From Acrasis kona (taxonomy: Eukaryota; Heterolobosea; Eutetramitea; Acrasida; Acrasidae): a DNA stretch of 64,000 nt. Of the stretch, positions 32,880 through 44,059 are shown one piece after another; position 1 is the stretch's first letter; every line of letters starts with the position of its first letter. The position numbers were made by a program, and so were the translations under genes. Where the stretch lies: the NCBI GenBank assembly GCA_026419775.2, contig JAOPGA020000946.1, forward strand, positions 62,001-126,000, in the 5' to 3' direction. The notes beneath the pieces are model-generated. The model was not told where the DNA came from and did not search any database. It saw only the letters and a program-made list of their open reading frames with translations.

Positions 32880-34337
32880 TCAACTTTCTTACGCTTAGCA
32901 GCAGGTTGGTCAAACACCATCTTATCTCAAATGCGAAATGATACGGTCCAGAATCATAACCTTTACCTTCTCAGGGTCAGAAGACATATGATCCCTTTGT
33001 TCCTGTAACAAATTAGACAGCACGATTACAATATCTCTGTTCATATAAACAGCATTGTGTATCTTATTTTTTCACATTCACAATACACGACTTGAACCTT
33101 GGCAAGTAAATTCTTGACCATTCTTAGCACCTTTTGAAAGTCGTTCTGTAGGGTTTGTTTCTTGGAGAAGGGAACAATTTCTTTTGGCTCTTCAAATTAT
33201 AATCGTATATTTTCTTGTTCACATCTCTCTTGTAGGGATCTTGTGCTTTGTCGTGCGTTTCTCTCCATTTTATCACTGTATTGAATATAACTGCGGCTTT
33301 TATTTTTATGGCTACAATTCTATTTCAGACGAAGGTAATACATGTTCAAAATTATCATCAGACTGAATGTCCTCGTTGTCTTCCATCTCCTCGTAGTTCT
33401 TTAAAAATTGATTCGTAACCTGAATGTGCTGTGGGGCAGCACGTTCGTACATGTACTTACTTTCGCACCCTTGATTACCTGTTCGCTCAAGTGTGACCCA
33501 TTTCCACGTTGATTGTAAAAAAGCAACAACGACAAAAAAGGAAGGTACAGAACCAATGGATGGCTATTTCACTCCAATACACTGTCTGAAGCAGATTCTT
33601 TTTGCTTATCAGAACAATTCGGTGTTAGCAAATGAAGGAATTTCTGAGACAAAAACCCGGTATGGAATATAATCAATTTCGTCAAGGTAAATGAAGATTG
33701 GGTTTTTTGTGCTCTCTTAGGAATCGACCGAACAGACAAACTCTCGCGTCTAAACAGTTAGTGTTAATGTCATCACTTATAAGGACTTACAGAATTGATG
33801 TTCCGAATGTCCGTGGTCCCCCTCTTTCTGCTGTCCGATAAAGTCTTCATAATCTTCTTTTTCCAAACCCATCTGCGTCAGAACGATGTTTGAAACCAAT
33901 TGAAACACCAATTCAAGAGCGTTATGCATGCCTTCCTCTCTTAAAATGGCTGGCGATGGTGATAACGGGGCACCTGTGGCAGGCTTAAAGGTGCATCTGC
34001 GCACTACCACATTCATGAGGTTGAGACCGTCAATAATTTTCTTAAAGTCGTTATTTTCTGAATGATTCTGTTTAATAATGTCGGCAAACTTCAATCCAAA
34101 TCTATGGTAAGTTTCCAGATGTGATGATGTTATCAATGAAGCAACAGCCATTTGGGCATTGTGGGCCGTTAGTACTGGTTTGATGTTCGCGCCAGGTGTA
34201 TACGTGTATTGCAGTGGCAGGTCTGTTACAGCACATTCTTTAGGAAAGAAGCGCATCGGTATTGCGTCACCATCAGAAGATGTGGTTTTAGTCTTGTTTC
34301 CTGTGTTCACTCGAGAACAAGTGGTGGACAATAAATA
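32880..34337 (-). pseudogene. Degenerate multi-exon gene of unknown family
   Basis: The best block is the open frame from the ATG at 34337 to about 33791 (FFPKECAVTDLPLQYTYTPG, MNVVVRRCTFKPATG), followed by a plausible intron ending TGTTTAG near 33750 and the block YARVCLFGRFLREHK. At a run of six A the frame shifts to NPIFIYLDEIDYIPYRVFVS, then shifts again. Further protein-like blocks occur down to 32882: KYMYERAAPQHIQVTNQFLK, FSKKQTLQNDFQKVLRMVKN, NRDIVIVLSNLLQEQRDHMS and a C-terminal AAKRKKVE. Stops and frame changes between blocks are more than short introns easily explain, so I call a decayed gene. An intact gene with several undetected introns cannot be excluded. Confidence 0.4.
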
Positions 34338-34882
34338 TATCATCGAATTGATATCTCTGGTAGGACTGTATATAAAACATGAACCCAATCAAGAATATGC
34401 ATACGTCGTGGCACCCGGATACAGCATGCAACTGATCCAGAATAGAATCACCAATTACAATACCGATATTGCTCCCAGTTTGCTCAAAGACTCTATGGAA
34501 CTGAGCAAAGGAAAGATTCTCGAACGAATGTCATACAAAGCGATCTATAGAAGGTTGCTTTTGTGATTCCATGTTTGACAAAGACGCTACAAACTGCATA
34601 AAAAGTATGAACCAATTCCTTTTCATTGTCTCGATAGCAAAAAATACACAATATGGAAGTGAATGGAGACAATACATTGCACCATCGCAATGCAGACCTA
34701 CTCAAATGAATACAGTTGATTGCGGAGTGTTTACACTACTATTCATGAAACAGATTAGACTTTTTGGTTGTGTAAAAAACAACTTCACCCAGGATGACAT
34801 AAATGAAGCACGGTGGATGATATTCTTTGAAATCTACTACAATTGTCCTTGTTTTTCTGATGTCCTCAGCCATACAGTCTAG
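34303..34882 (+). pseudogene. Fragment of a C48 (Ulp1-like) cysteine protease, transposon-associated
   Basis: The diagnostic part is at 34600-34880: PTQMNTVDCGVFTLLFMKQI followed by FTQDDINEARWMIFFEI. This matches the C-terminal Gln-x-Asn-x-x-Asp-Cys-Gly-Val-Phe box and tail of the Ulp1/SENP peptidases, including the catalytic Cys. An upstream open stretch to 34566 lies on the same strand, but a stop separates the two and no catalytic His region is seen. Stand-alone C48 domains are typical cargo of large DNA transposons in protists. The 3' part overlaps, in antisense, the CENP-B-type ORF. I read it as a relic. Confidence 0.55.
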
Positions 34883-35155
34883 CTTTACTAGAACATCAGA
34901 AGGTAACTTTGGAACACACTTGGTTCCTATCCAAATGAAAAATTTGCAATACCAGCCATTACTTGCTTTAAAGGTTTTAAACAGCTGAGATACACTTGTT
35001 TGAACCTCATTCTTAGCCAATTTTTTTACCATCAGTCCACTTACAGGTATGTGTTGCAATCTTGCCTCATTTATATGGTGCACTATGTTCAACTCATTAA
35101 TAGGATTCAGTAATGTAGGTCTGCCATTGGATACAGTTCTACTATTTTTATTCAT
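34739..35155 (-). mobile_element. CENP-B/pogo-type transposase DNA-binding ORF
   Basis: ATG at 35155, 138 residues. The middle is a Tc5/CENP-B helix-turn-helix: GRPTLLNPINELNIVHHINE, ARLQHIPVSGLMVKKLAKNE and FKASNGWYCKFFIWIG. The Ser-x-Gly-Trp-x-x-x-Phe box is the family hallmark. The DDE catalytic domain that should follow is absent, because the frame ends after another 50 residues of unrelated sequence. It lies 69 bp from the TA-flanked MITE, whose TA target preference is that of the Tc1/mariner/pogo superfamily, so this may be a remnant of a related autonomous element. Confidence 0.7.
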
Positions 35156-35223
35156 TGAATATTTGCTAAAAGACGTGTGTATCTAGCAAATGTCATACGG
35201 GTGTGAATATGTATTGGGGTATA

Positions 35224-35451
35224 TTCTAATAGGCTAAAATAATGGTTGTGACAACTTTTACAACTGATTTTGGTCGCAACAACCAGTTTTGACAACAAAT
35301 AACAATAAAAAGGTTGTAGCAGCATGTCAAAACTCCAACCGTTTTTTTAAGGGTCTTACAGTTTTTTATGCTGATCACGTTTCTGTAAAAATTTTGACAG
35401 AATTCGAAAGTAAACTTTGGTCGCTGCAACCATTATTTTAGCCTATTAGAA
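35224..35451. mobile_element. MITE with perfect 25-bp terminal inverted repeats and TA duplication
   Basis: A 228-bp element begins TTCTAATAGGCTAAAATAAT at 35224. It ends with the exact reverse complement at 35427-35451; the repeats are 25 bp and perfect. TA flanks both sides (35222-35223 and 35452-35453), the target duplication of Tc1/mariner/pogo elements. It has no coding capacity. Internal copies of TTGGTCGC lie near both arms. Perfect repeats imply a young or selected insertion. Confidence 0.92.
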
Positions 35452-35545
35452 TAGCTAATGATTTGTATTTATTAATTGGAGCGGGGGAGATGTTTATAAC
35501 AACTTTGCTGGTAGCATATCGAAATTAAAATAATTTTCAAAATTT

Positions 35546-37730
35546 TCAAAATTTATTTTCATATTGGTCGAAACTAATTGGTGGCTCCAACGTGAACATG
35601 TCAAGAAGTAGGTTCGCCCTGTACATTTTGATTTTATTCTGCCTTAGTACTTTTATGAACTTATCGCTTGCCTTTGCATCTCCATCCACCAAAGCATAGT
35701 CTGCGTTTTTCAATTCATCTGCGCTTGACTTTCTGTCACATTCAATCACATTGCCTTTACCAGCTAATATTATTCTCTTGATAATTTCTTTAGGTGGAAC
35801 TTTTTTTGTAATGAACAATATGATCGTCTTGTTTTCAAAAGCACAACCATCACTCAATGCCTTATCTCTCCAATACTTTGGTGAATGTTTCCAAATCTTA
35901 CTCGGACTTGCACCGTCTGCAAGATTATCATCCCAAATAAAGTCTTCCTCGGAGAGCCACTTTTTCTGTTTCTCTGATTCAGTGCTATGAAATTATTAAA
36001 ATTGCATTTCCAAAATTGACTTACATGTATTCTGGTCTCACGATAATCTTTCCTCCTGAACAACCACACAGGTACTTTTCTGTCCTCTTGATGCCATTTA
36101 GAACCACATGAGTACATTTATCATCAACAATGTCGCTGCTGGATACTTGTGCATCTGGTAATGATAGAATTGCATCTTTCAAATGGTCACAATTACTTCC
36201 CAACACAAACAACTTTGTATTGGTTGATTTGTTTTGTTTTGCTTCTTTTGGTGCAGTGGTCTCTTTTGGTGTTGCTTTGTTTTCTTTCTTCGGTGGCGTC
36301 ACGGTCTCTTTCGGTGGAGTTGTATTTTCTTTTGTCTTCTTTGCTTCTTCTCCCTTTGATTTTGTTTCTTTTGGTGTTTCTTTTATAATTTGCTTATCTC
36401 CATCATCATGACTCAATTTTTGTTTCTTTGCTGGTGGTTGACCGATAATTTGATCTTTTATCCACAAATAGTCATCAGTAATGTCCACTTTCTTCCACTC
36501 GTCAATCACTTCCAATAACCATTCTTTTTTTAGAACTGGAATGTTCCATTCTATTGCCTTTTGTATCTTTTTTCCTGCAGCTGCGATTCCTCCTTGTGAC
36601 TGGGACTGAGTCGACTGAGAAGCACTCAGATTCACATCACTACAAATCAAATGTGTGTTCTTCTTTGAGAATGTACCGGTGTATTGACCACCCAATGCTT
36701 TTATCAAATACATTACATCAGAACGGTCGGCTCCTTGCCAACCAGTAACCGATATTTCACAATTTTGTAAAAGTAATTGTTTGGCTGATTTTAAAGGTTT
36801 GTGAATGGCTGACGAGAATACACCTATGGATGAATCTGATGTTGAGATGACTTGTCGATGTCGAATGCAGTCATCTAGCCAATGAGCAGTCACGATTTTA
36901 GTTCCGAGTTTCATTGCCTTCTTGTATATTGGTCCACATGAATACCTACAAATCACGTGGGTGACGTGCTTGTCGAAAGTTTCTTGTATCACCCCTCCGA
37001 GTGATAACAAATTTGCTTTTAGTTGAGAACAGAGGATGGCATCTTGATGTTGGTCCTCATCAATCGTGAAGACGCATTCCTCAAATAAGTGCCTTAATGA
37101 CTCATCTACGTCTGCTTCCTTTAATGGATAATCATCTTCATTTAAGCGCTTCAATTGCGATCCACATTGATTTAGCCACTCGTAAGAAACAATCTTAACT
37201 CCATTTTTGGAAGCCTGTTCGTATTTATCGCCTTCGCAGGGTTTCGAGTACGCAATTAAGTGTGTAACTTTATCGTGGAGATCACCAGAGTATTCTGCAC
37301 CCAGTGATGTTAGAATTAGATTCGCCACGGCTAGTTGTTCGTTCGCAGGTATTTGTGTTGTAGTAGCGACTACCCCTTTAAGGATTCTTTTATTGTTAGG
37401 ATCATACAATGCCTCTCTATATTTTGTTAGTTAAAATTATTGCGAAACTTACGATAAAACTTTGTTGGTCTCTACACAATCAGACAACCAAATTGGCTAA
37501 TAGAACATTAATCACACATGATAAATTTTACTTACTGTGACAATCTTTACCCCAGGAAAATTAACACTGTAGTCTACGTCATTTGTAATTACATGCGTGG
37601 TAGTTTTGCCAACACGCTCTACTACTTTGCCCCCCGCATTTTTTATTGCCTGTGTCAATTCGCTCTTGCGTGCTCTGTCCCCGAGTTTGTCGTCCAAGAA
37701 GAAGACACAATGCGTCAGAATACCAGACAT
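35546..37730 (-). CDS. Six-BRCT DNA-damage response protein (PTIP/Brc1/Rtt107 type)
   Basis: Exons 37730-37536, 37496-37453, 37416-36025 and 35984-35546, with introns of 39, 36 and 40 nt; 689 residues. Four BRCT repeats fill the first 400 residues, with conserved Trp near each end (TPIWLSDCVET, VSYEWLNQC, TAHWLDDCIRH, LKKEWLLEVI). A Lys/Glu/Pro/Thr-rich linker (TPPKETVTPPKKENK) follows, then two C-terminal BRCTs (residues 500-689). The 4+2 layout is that of Brc1/Rtt107/PTIP, scaffolds whose C-terminal pair binds phosphorylated H2A at damaged replication forks. Orthology is inferred from layout only. PEPCK ends 39 bp upstream on the same strand. Confidence 0.9.
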
Positions 37731-37769
37731 CCAGGTTTACAAAAATAATAAATAGATTTTTATTCAAAT

Positions 37770-39604
37770 TTACAACATTGGTCCACCGCTCAATAGTTCC
37801 TGACTGGCCTTATCCTTGTATGCGTCAAAGTTCTTAATAAACTTCTTGGCCAACATTTCCAATTGTTCATCGTATACGGCCTTGTCCTTCCAAGAGTTTC
37901 TTGGGTACAACAAATCACTTGGAACGCCAGTAACACTTTGTGGAACTTGAAGACAGAATAGTGGTAATTCGTTATATTCGGCCTTGGCTAACTCTCCGCT
38001 ATGAATGGCGTCGATGATAGCTCTGGTGTACTTTAACGAACAACGGGTACCACGTGGTAAGTTTCCACTGGTGACGGCGCTTCCACCTACCCAACCGGTG
38101 TTGATGAGCCAAACGTTTGCCTTGTGCTTTTCTAATTTCTCCTTCAATAGTTCTGCATATTTCGTAGGATGCCAAACCAAGAATGGTGCTCCAAAGCATG
38201 CACTAAATACTGCAGTTGCTTCTGTCACGCCCACTTCTGTTCCTGGAATCTTACTTGTGTAACCAGAAATGAACCAGTACATTGTTTGGTTGGCGTTGAG
38301 CTTGCTGACTGGAGGAAGAACACCTGAGGCGTCACATGTCAACAGAATAATGTTGCTTGGATGGGTGGCGACGGCTGGAATCTTTGCATTAGGAATGAAT
38401 TGTAGAGGGTATGAACATCTGGTGTTCTCTGTGATAAAGTCATCTTCGTAGCTGGGTTCTCTTGTCTCCTCGTCCATGACTACATTCTCGAGTACGGCAC
38501 CAAAACGGATTGCATCGTAAATTTCTGGTTCCTTCTCCCTCTCAAGTCCGATACACTTGGCGTAGCAACCACCTTCAATGTTGAACACACCATCGTCGCT
38601 CCAAACATGTTCGTCATCTCCAATCAATAGACGGTTTGGATCGGCACTCAATGTAGTCTTTCCTGTACCTGATAAACCAAAGAACAGCGATACATCTCCG
38701 TCTTGTCTGCCTTGGTTGCAACTTGAATGGAGCGATAGTAGACCTTGCTTAGGCATCAAGTAATGCATGATGGTGAACACACCCTTCTTCATCTCACCGG
38801 CATATTGTGTACCGAGGATAACCATTTCACGTTTTTGGAAGTTGATGCTGACGCTGGTTGAGGAAGTCATGCCTTCGGTGAGACGATTGCAGGGGAAGGC
38901 ACCTGCATTATAAATGACGTAGTCGGGCTTCTCAAAGTCATCATGGGGGTCGGGTGTAATGAGCATGTTCCTCATGAACAAGATGTGATAGGCACGGGTT
39001 GAGATGACTCTAATCTTGATTCTGTATTTTGGATCCCAACCGGCATAACCATCTACAACGTATACACGCTCTCTTGTATTAAGGTAGTCGACGGCTCTCT
39101 AGAAAATAGTTAATTTGATTTTTGCAGTTGAAAATTTACCTCTCTGTTGATGGAGAAAACTTGCTCGGAGATTTTAATGTTGATACCTCCCCACCAAATG
39201 TCGTCAGCTGTTGTTGACTCATAAACGATTCTCTTATCAAGAGGACTTCTTCCTGTCTTTTCGCCAGATTTACAAAGTAGAGCACCTGAACTTGTGATTT
39301 GTGAACGTTCGTGCTTTAGGGCCTGCTCATATAGAATTGGTACAGCGGAGTTGTGGAAGACTTCCATCCCATTGTTGACTGCAATCCCTTCCAATTGGTC
39401 GTCAAACATGTAACTAACACCAATGTGGAGCTTCTTGATTTCGTCCATTGTGAATGTATCTAGTCTACCATGAGCTGGAGCAGTCTGTAGGGACCTTTTT
39501 AGGGAGGCCTTCTTAATAACATCACTTTGACTTTTTCCTGGAGATTTAGGATTCTTGCCATCTTGTGCAGCGGGAACTGGCTTGGTGTCGATTTGCATCG
39601 TCAT
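37770..39604 (-). CDS. ATP-dependent phosphoenolpyruvate carboxykinase
   Basis: Exons 39604-39140 and 39098-37770 with a 41-nt intron; 597 residues. All signatures of the ATP-using PEPCK family are present: kinase loop [11 protein letters not shown], metal and substrate residues in [20 protein letters not shown], and the adenine-binding region near [17 protein letters not shown]. It converts oxaloacetate plus ATP to phosphoenolpyruvate, CO2 and ADP, for gluconeogenesis or, in anaerobic protists, the reverse direction. The first 40 residues are Lys/Pro/Ser-rich and not typical of the enzyme core; they lack a clear mitochondrial or glycosomal signal, so cytosolic location is likely. Confidence 0.97.
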
Positions 39605-39828
39605 GATTTGTTTTTTTTTGTTGTTTGATTACTCTGGATGGAGTAGTCCTGCTTTTGATCTTTACAAGGTGTAGAAAATAGATTTTTTTTGCCAATCAAT
39701 ATGCGAAATGACCAATTATGTGATTAAAAATCTCATCAAATCAATTTTATTTATTCTCCGCGTACGGGACTTTCTTTCCGGAAAAATTCCCCACCACCCT
39801 CAGTTACAAAATCAATATATAAAATATA

Positions 39829-40980
39829 TTAATTTTTATTGCTCGTTAAAAAGTGTTGGACATCAAACTCGTTATTCTCATTTTTGGTACTAATTACACC
39901 AAGTTCTGTGATTATTCCAGTGATCAAAGTTGCAGGTGTGACATCAAATCCAGGGTTCCATACGCCTACACCATCCACCACAATCCTCTTGTTTGAATGT
40001 GAGTTCATGGTTATCTCATTTTCGTGTCTTTGTTCTATTTTAATTTTGGACCCATCAGAGGTGTTCAAATCTATGGACTTGGATGGAGCAGCCACAAAGA
40101 ATGGAATGTTATGGAATTTGGCAGCAATGGCTATTTGATAGGTACCAACCTTGTTGGCCGTATCTCCATTGTTGCACACGCGATCAGCACCAACAACAAC
40201 ACAATGAATTTTTTTAGTGGACATTAAATAAGACACGGCTGAGTCAACAATCAAAGTAGCAGGTATTTTTTCATAAACCAATTCAAATGCAGTGAGACGT
40301 GCTCCTTGATTATAAGGTCTCGTTTCTGTGCAGTATGCGTGTGTAAGGACATTATGGCCATGTAAAGCTCTAATTACACCAAGAGCCGTTCCATACTTCA
40401 TGGTTGCGAGCGCACCAGTGTTGCAATGTGTGAGAACTCGCAACTCTTTATCTCCAGAATACAAATCAAGGATGTGGTCAGCCCCAAAGTGTGAAATTTT
40501 GTGATTCTCTTCAATGTCCTCATTCATTAAGTTCTCAGCTTCGTCAATAATAAGCTGCAAAATAAAACTTCCGTTGCAGTTAGTGTTTTCTAAAGCCGCC
40601 TTGATTTTCTTTTTAAAGTCATCAACCATAATAAACAAATTAACAGCTGTAGGCCTGCTAAGTGACAAATAATCAAGTTTTTCACTAAATAACTTGGCAA
40701 TTTCTTCTGCGGAAGCATTCTATAATTCGTGAGTTTAAATTGTGATCTGTATGTCTACCTCTCCTTTTTTTAACATTTCATTGGCTTCAACTGCAAGGCA
40801 CAATGCCGCTACAATAGCAATCGCTGGAGCGCCGCGAACTTTCATTTCGGCAATAGCCTTAAAAGCATCCTCTGAGGTAAGTACCTGCTCGTATTTAAAT
40901 TCAACAGGAATTAAAAGTTGATCAAGAATCTTGAGGTCCCCGCGAACATACTTTATAGCCTCTAATGTTGCCGTCGACAT
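39829..40980 (-). CDS. MTNA: Methylthioribose-1-phosphate isomerase
   Basis: Exons 40980-40759 and 40719-39829 with a 39-nt intron; 370 residues. Family motifs are clear: [58 protein letters not shown] (catalytic Cys), [20 protein letters not shown] (catalytic Asp) and [10 protein letters not shown]. It isomerises 5-methylthioribose-1-phosphate to the ribulose form in methionine salvage, and belongs to the eIF2B-like superfamily. It is upstream of PEPCK on the same strand, 224 bp away, without functional connection. Confidence 0.96.
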
Positions 40981-41045
40981 CTTTCGAATTCTAATTTGCC
41001 CACTTTACAAAAAAGTTCCTTCCTTGTGAAGTTGTTTTGGTCACG

Positions 41046-42383
41046 TGATTGCAAAAGGTGATGTTATCACGCCTTAACCATGGTCTGACCATTGTTCTTA
41101 CCATCATGATGACCATTATCGTCACCACCCCCTCACCATAAAATGTCACCTGACCAAAAAAGTGATATGTTTTGGTAATTCAATGGTAAGAGAATTCTAT
41201 GGTATTATGATTGAACACAGCACGTCGGCAAACCACATTCAACAACATGTATCATTTATTTGGAACAACTCAAATCCAACAAATGCTCCTTTAATAATAC
41301 CTGATTCCTATGAGCAGATGAAGACATTTGTTGAACAAACTCCTAAACTCACTCCTTTCTCCAAAAAACTCTCCAAAGAGCGTGCGGTTTAGAATGTCAG
41401 AAATTCTCTCAAATGTTTTGTGACAATTATCAAAAATTTCAACTTTGCACCAAATCAAAATCGCTTCTATCAACATTGCAGGGATCATGAGCTACCTGTA
41501 GTTTTGCTTCTTTTTTATGATATGGCCAAATACAGATTCGCTCCAGGGAAACTTGGAGGCTTTTATATGGTTGTGCCGAACATGAAGAGAGATTTATTAT
41601 CGCAGCTTCACAATGTCCACTGCATTGGTTTAATAAATGACGAGTCCACCATACATAATATAATAGGAGAAGTTATTGATGAATTAAAACAGTTGTATGC
41701 CCCACACATAGCATCAACAAAGGTTGGAGACGTCATTGTACGCACCCTTCTTGGTATATTTCTTGCTGATACCCCACAGAGAAATCAAATATGTGATATG
41801 AAGGGGGTTCAAGCAGATTTTCAGTGTATGAGTTGCCTAGAGATGCAATCATTCAAACCGACCCAGTGGTTCTGAAATATCTCGAGACGTTCCTTTAATG
41901 AGGTCTTTGTTTGCAAAAATTCACAAAGCTACTACAACAGCAAAGAAAAGAAGATCAGAAAGAAATATGGTTTGAAGCCGCGCATCCAAAATGGTGTCAA
42001 AAATAAGAATCGATTTTATGGTGCTGTCAAGAATGGAGAGATTGATATCACTCCCCTACAATTTACACAATTTGGAAAGTACCACAACTCTCCACTTTAC
42101 AGCTCTCATATATCTGGTCCATCCATCAAGATAAAGCTTGAACATTTTGTTGGTAGATTAACCTTAACAGATGGATTTGTCAACACATTTGTAACCTTGA
42201 ATATAATAAAAAAGAGAATCAATTTATCAATAGAAGTGTGTTTGTTTTGATGCCATAAACCCTTGAAAAAATAGGTAACGAACGGTTAAGCGACCAATAC
42301 TTACCATTATTGAGAGGAATGGTAACACAAAGTCTGGTGACAGTATGGTCGGTTTTTGACCATTTTTTACCTTTTGTAACCAC
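41046..42383 (+). mobile_element. Decayed DDE transposon (Plavaka/KDZ/tnp2-like)
   Basis: The central block (41440-41875) reads PVVLLLFYDMAKYRFAPGKL, GGFYMVVPNMKRDLLSQLHN and, further on, ICDMKGVQADFQCMSC. This pattern (Asp after a hydrophobic strand, a Gly-x-Tyr-x-x-x-x-Asn strand, then a Cys-x-x-Cys) resembles the DDE transposases of Plavaka/tnp2/KDZ-type elements. Flanking coding blocks (41162-41391 and 41972-42250) are in other frames with stops, so it is dead. Likely ends: GTGATTGCAAAAGGT at 41046 and ACCTTTTGTAACCAC at 42369-42383, an imperfect inverted repeat (13 of 15). No target duplication is certain. A second relic of the family lies at 44960-45366. Confidence 0.6.
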
Positions 42384-42556
42384 AATCATTCTCACAAGTA
42401 GCGTATGTTGATGTTAATGGTATGCATTTATATGATCTTCGTTTATACGGTTTTGGAAATGTTCACAAACTTTGTTCAGAGGCTGAAATGAGGATTGAAT
42501 TATATTTACTGTAGAGGTTTGTTATACTTTGATTGATTTATGAAAGAGAAATTTTA

Positions 42557-43012
42557 TTAGGTGAACATGACGAATCTTGATAGCAGGATTATAGCATTAA
42601 TCACTGATGGAATAGTTCTAATAACATGTAGCTTACCCCAACTAATCATCAAGTTTTTAATCTCCTGATGTGATAATTCTTGGTTCGATGTGAGTTTCGC
42701 GTTAATAGGTAGGATGCTTATTGCGGTGAATATTAGGATGCCACCAATTGATAGAAAGTTGATTAAATTAACTGACTTATCTAAAAAATTATCATTAAAA
42801 AATAATAGGTTGATGATTGAAGTTGTGATGGTGATGAAACATAAATCTCTTTGCCGTATAAGCGACAATGTTCGTTTGAAACTCTCATGTCCCTCAGTGA
42901 TGACTTTCGCTCCCATTCGCGCGGGATGATCCACTGTTGCTATACTGAATGTAGTACTGGCAAAAAAAGTGCTTGTGACGACAACGATCAGGTTCAGAAG
43001 TTTGTCTATCAT
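42557..43012 (-). CDS. DUF1772/anthrone-oxygenase-like four-helix membrane protein
   Basis: Single exon, 151 residues, ATG at 43012. Four hydrophobic helices (MIDKLLNLIVVVTSTFFAST start, CFITITTSIINLLFF, LINFLSIGGILIFTAISILP, IPSVINAIILLSRFVMF) and the phrase TVDHPARM after the first helix match the DUF1772 layout. In that fold a short polar segment and an N-W/HxxR-type motif (here KLHVIRTIPS) line the core. Function of the family is poorly known; some members are oxygenases or light-regulated proteins. It stands between the transposon relic and a short divergent gene. Confidence 0.65.
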   Translation of the reverse strand: MIDKLLNLIVVVTSTFFASTTFSIATVDHPARMGAKVITEGHESFKRTLSLIRQRDLCFITITTSIINLLFFNDNFLDKSVNLINFLSIGGILIFTAISILPINAKLTSNQELSHQEIKNLMISWGKLHVIRTIPSVINAIILLSRFVMFT

Positions 43013-43151
43013 GGTGGTTGTGTTTTATCCTGCTTTATTTTAAGACATGAACTTTTTGTAATCCAAATTGTAAAGTGGAGAATTCTGATGTTTACCTCAC
43101 CAAATAAGAAAAATTTCGATAAATCTGTATAGAGAAACAAAATCAAAATTG

Positions 43152-43397
43152 ATGGGCGCAGTAGTTAGCTCTAAACGAGGTCCCCCTCCAAAGAGTCATG
43201 CTCCACCTCTGGTTTCTAAGCAGCAAGATCCAACAGCCACTAGAATTTATAGTATGGACTTGGCCGCACTGTCTAAAGAGTTTAAGAAAATGAACCCTAC
43301 TGACGACATGTCGCTGGTAGAAAGCTGGTTATATTGGGAGAAGAACAACAAAACTAAATCATGTTTAAAAAAAAAGCGACCAAGGAAACAGACCTAG
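43152..43397 (+). CDS. Small protein with N-myristoylation motif, 81 aa
   Basis: ATG at 43152 gives MGAVVSSKRGPPPKS: Gly2 and Ser6, then basic residues, a strong myristoylation-plus-polybasic membrane-targeting start. The middle is one amphipathic helix region (IYSMDLAALSKEFKKMNPTD, LVESWLYWEKN) and the tail is Lys/Arg-rich (CLKKKRPRKQT). No known family. The gene diverges from the DUF1772-like gene, 139 bp between starts. Single exon; the stop is TAG. Confidence 0.6.
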   Translation: MGAVVSSKRGPPPKSHAPPLVSKQQDPTATRIYSMDLAALSKEFKKMNPTDDMSLVESWLYWEKNNKTKSCLKKKRPRKQT

Positions 43398-43556
43398 CTG
43401 AGTCTCTCCGCACACTAACTCCAATTGGTGGCTAAAGTTCGTCTTTAGTTTTTCGTCGATGGAATCCCAACCTCAAATCTAATTGAATCCTCTGTCCTTG
43501 CTTGTCGTTAGCATTCATGGGGTTAATAAACTTCCAATAAACTCCTGAGGTTAAAT

Positions 43557-43994
43557 TCAACAATCCACATGCAATTCTAATGGTAGTCCCCTCTCTCCAT
43601 AAATCGTGACTAAGCGTTTGATTCTTCTACTGACTGCAGGCTGTTCCGTTCCACAGTACAAACATACTTCGTCTCCGTTTGTGCACAGCCCAGGCTTCGT
43701 GAAGGCACAATCACATGGTCCTCCACTAACGAGAGTGTCTTCAATGTCAACTTCCACATAGTCAACAGGCAACTCTTCTTTTATCTGCTCACAAGTAACG
43801 TCAGTGTATGGCTATATGATTATCAAGTTAGTGGGGAAATCCCTACTTACATGGAATCTCGTAAAGGGCCCAGTAGGGATTTCTAAACACTTCGGGTTGA
43901 TTATGGTTAACGTAAATTTTTGTAAGTTTGTCACAACACCAAAAACAGAGTAATGATGTTTGCGCACGCGTGCATGATTACAAAACCCGATCAT
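43557..43994 (-). CDS. Small Cys-rich hypothetical protein, 132 aa
   Basis: Exons 43994-43851 and 43811-43557 with a 39-nt GT-AG intron that keeps the frame (FTRFH to PYTDVTCEQIKEELP). The second half carries a possible zinc knuckle: GGPCDCAFTKPGLC then EVCLYCGTEQPA (C-x-C-x7-C-x6-C-x2-C). The first half is beta-rich. I do not recognise a family. It diverges from the SDR gene with 65 bp between starts, so both share a very short promoter. Confidence 0.65.
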
Positions 43995-44059
43995 CGTCCG
44001 GCGGAATGATCTACCGCAATTTGAAAGGCAAAATATTCAAGCATTAAAAGCATAAAACA

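Noticed and set aside
33777-34337. Assignment of the open frame to HORMA, Ku or PARP-type proteins
   Set aside because: No diagnostic motif of any of these could be confirmed, so it is left as unknown.
35221-35460. Reading the MITE arms as part of a small minus-strand gene (35429-35226)
   Set aside because: The frame lies almost wholly inside the terminal-repeat element and ends in its left arm; it is non-coding mobile DNA.
36130-36411. Hydrophobic Phe/Val/Ser-rich plus-strand frame resembling a membrane protein
   Set aside because: It is the reverse reading of the Lys/Glu/Pro/Thr-rich linker of the BRCT protein.
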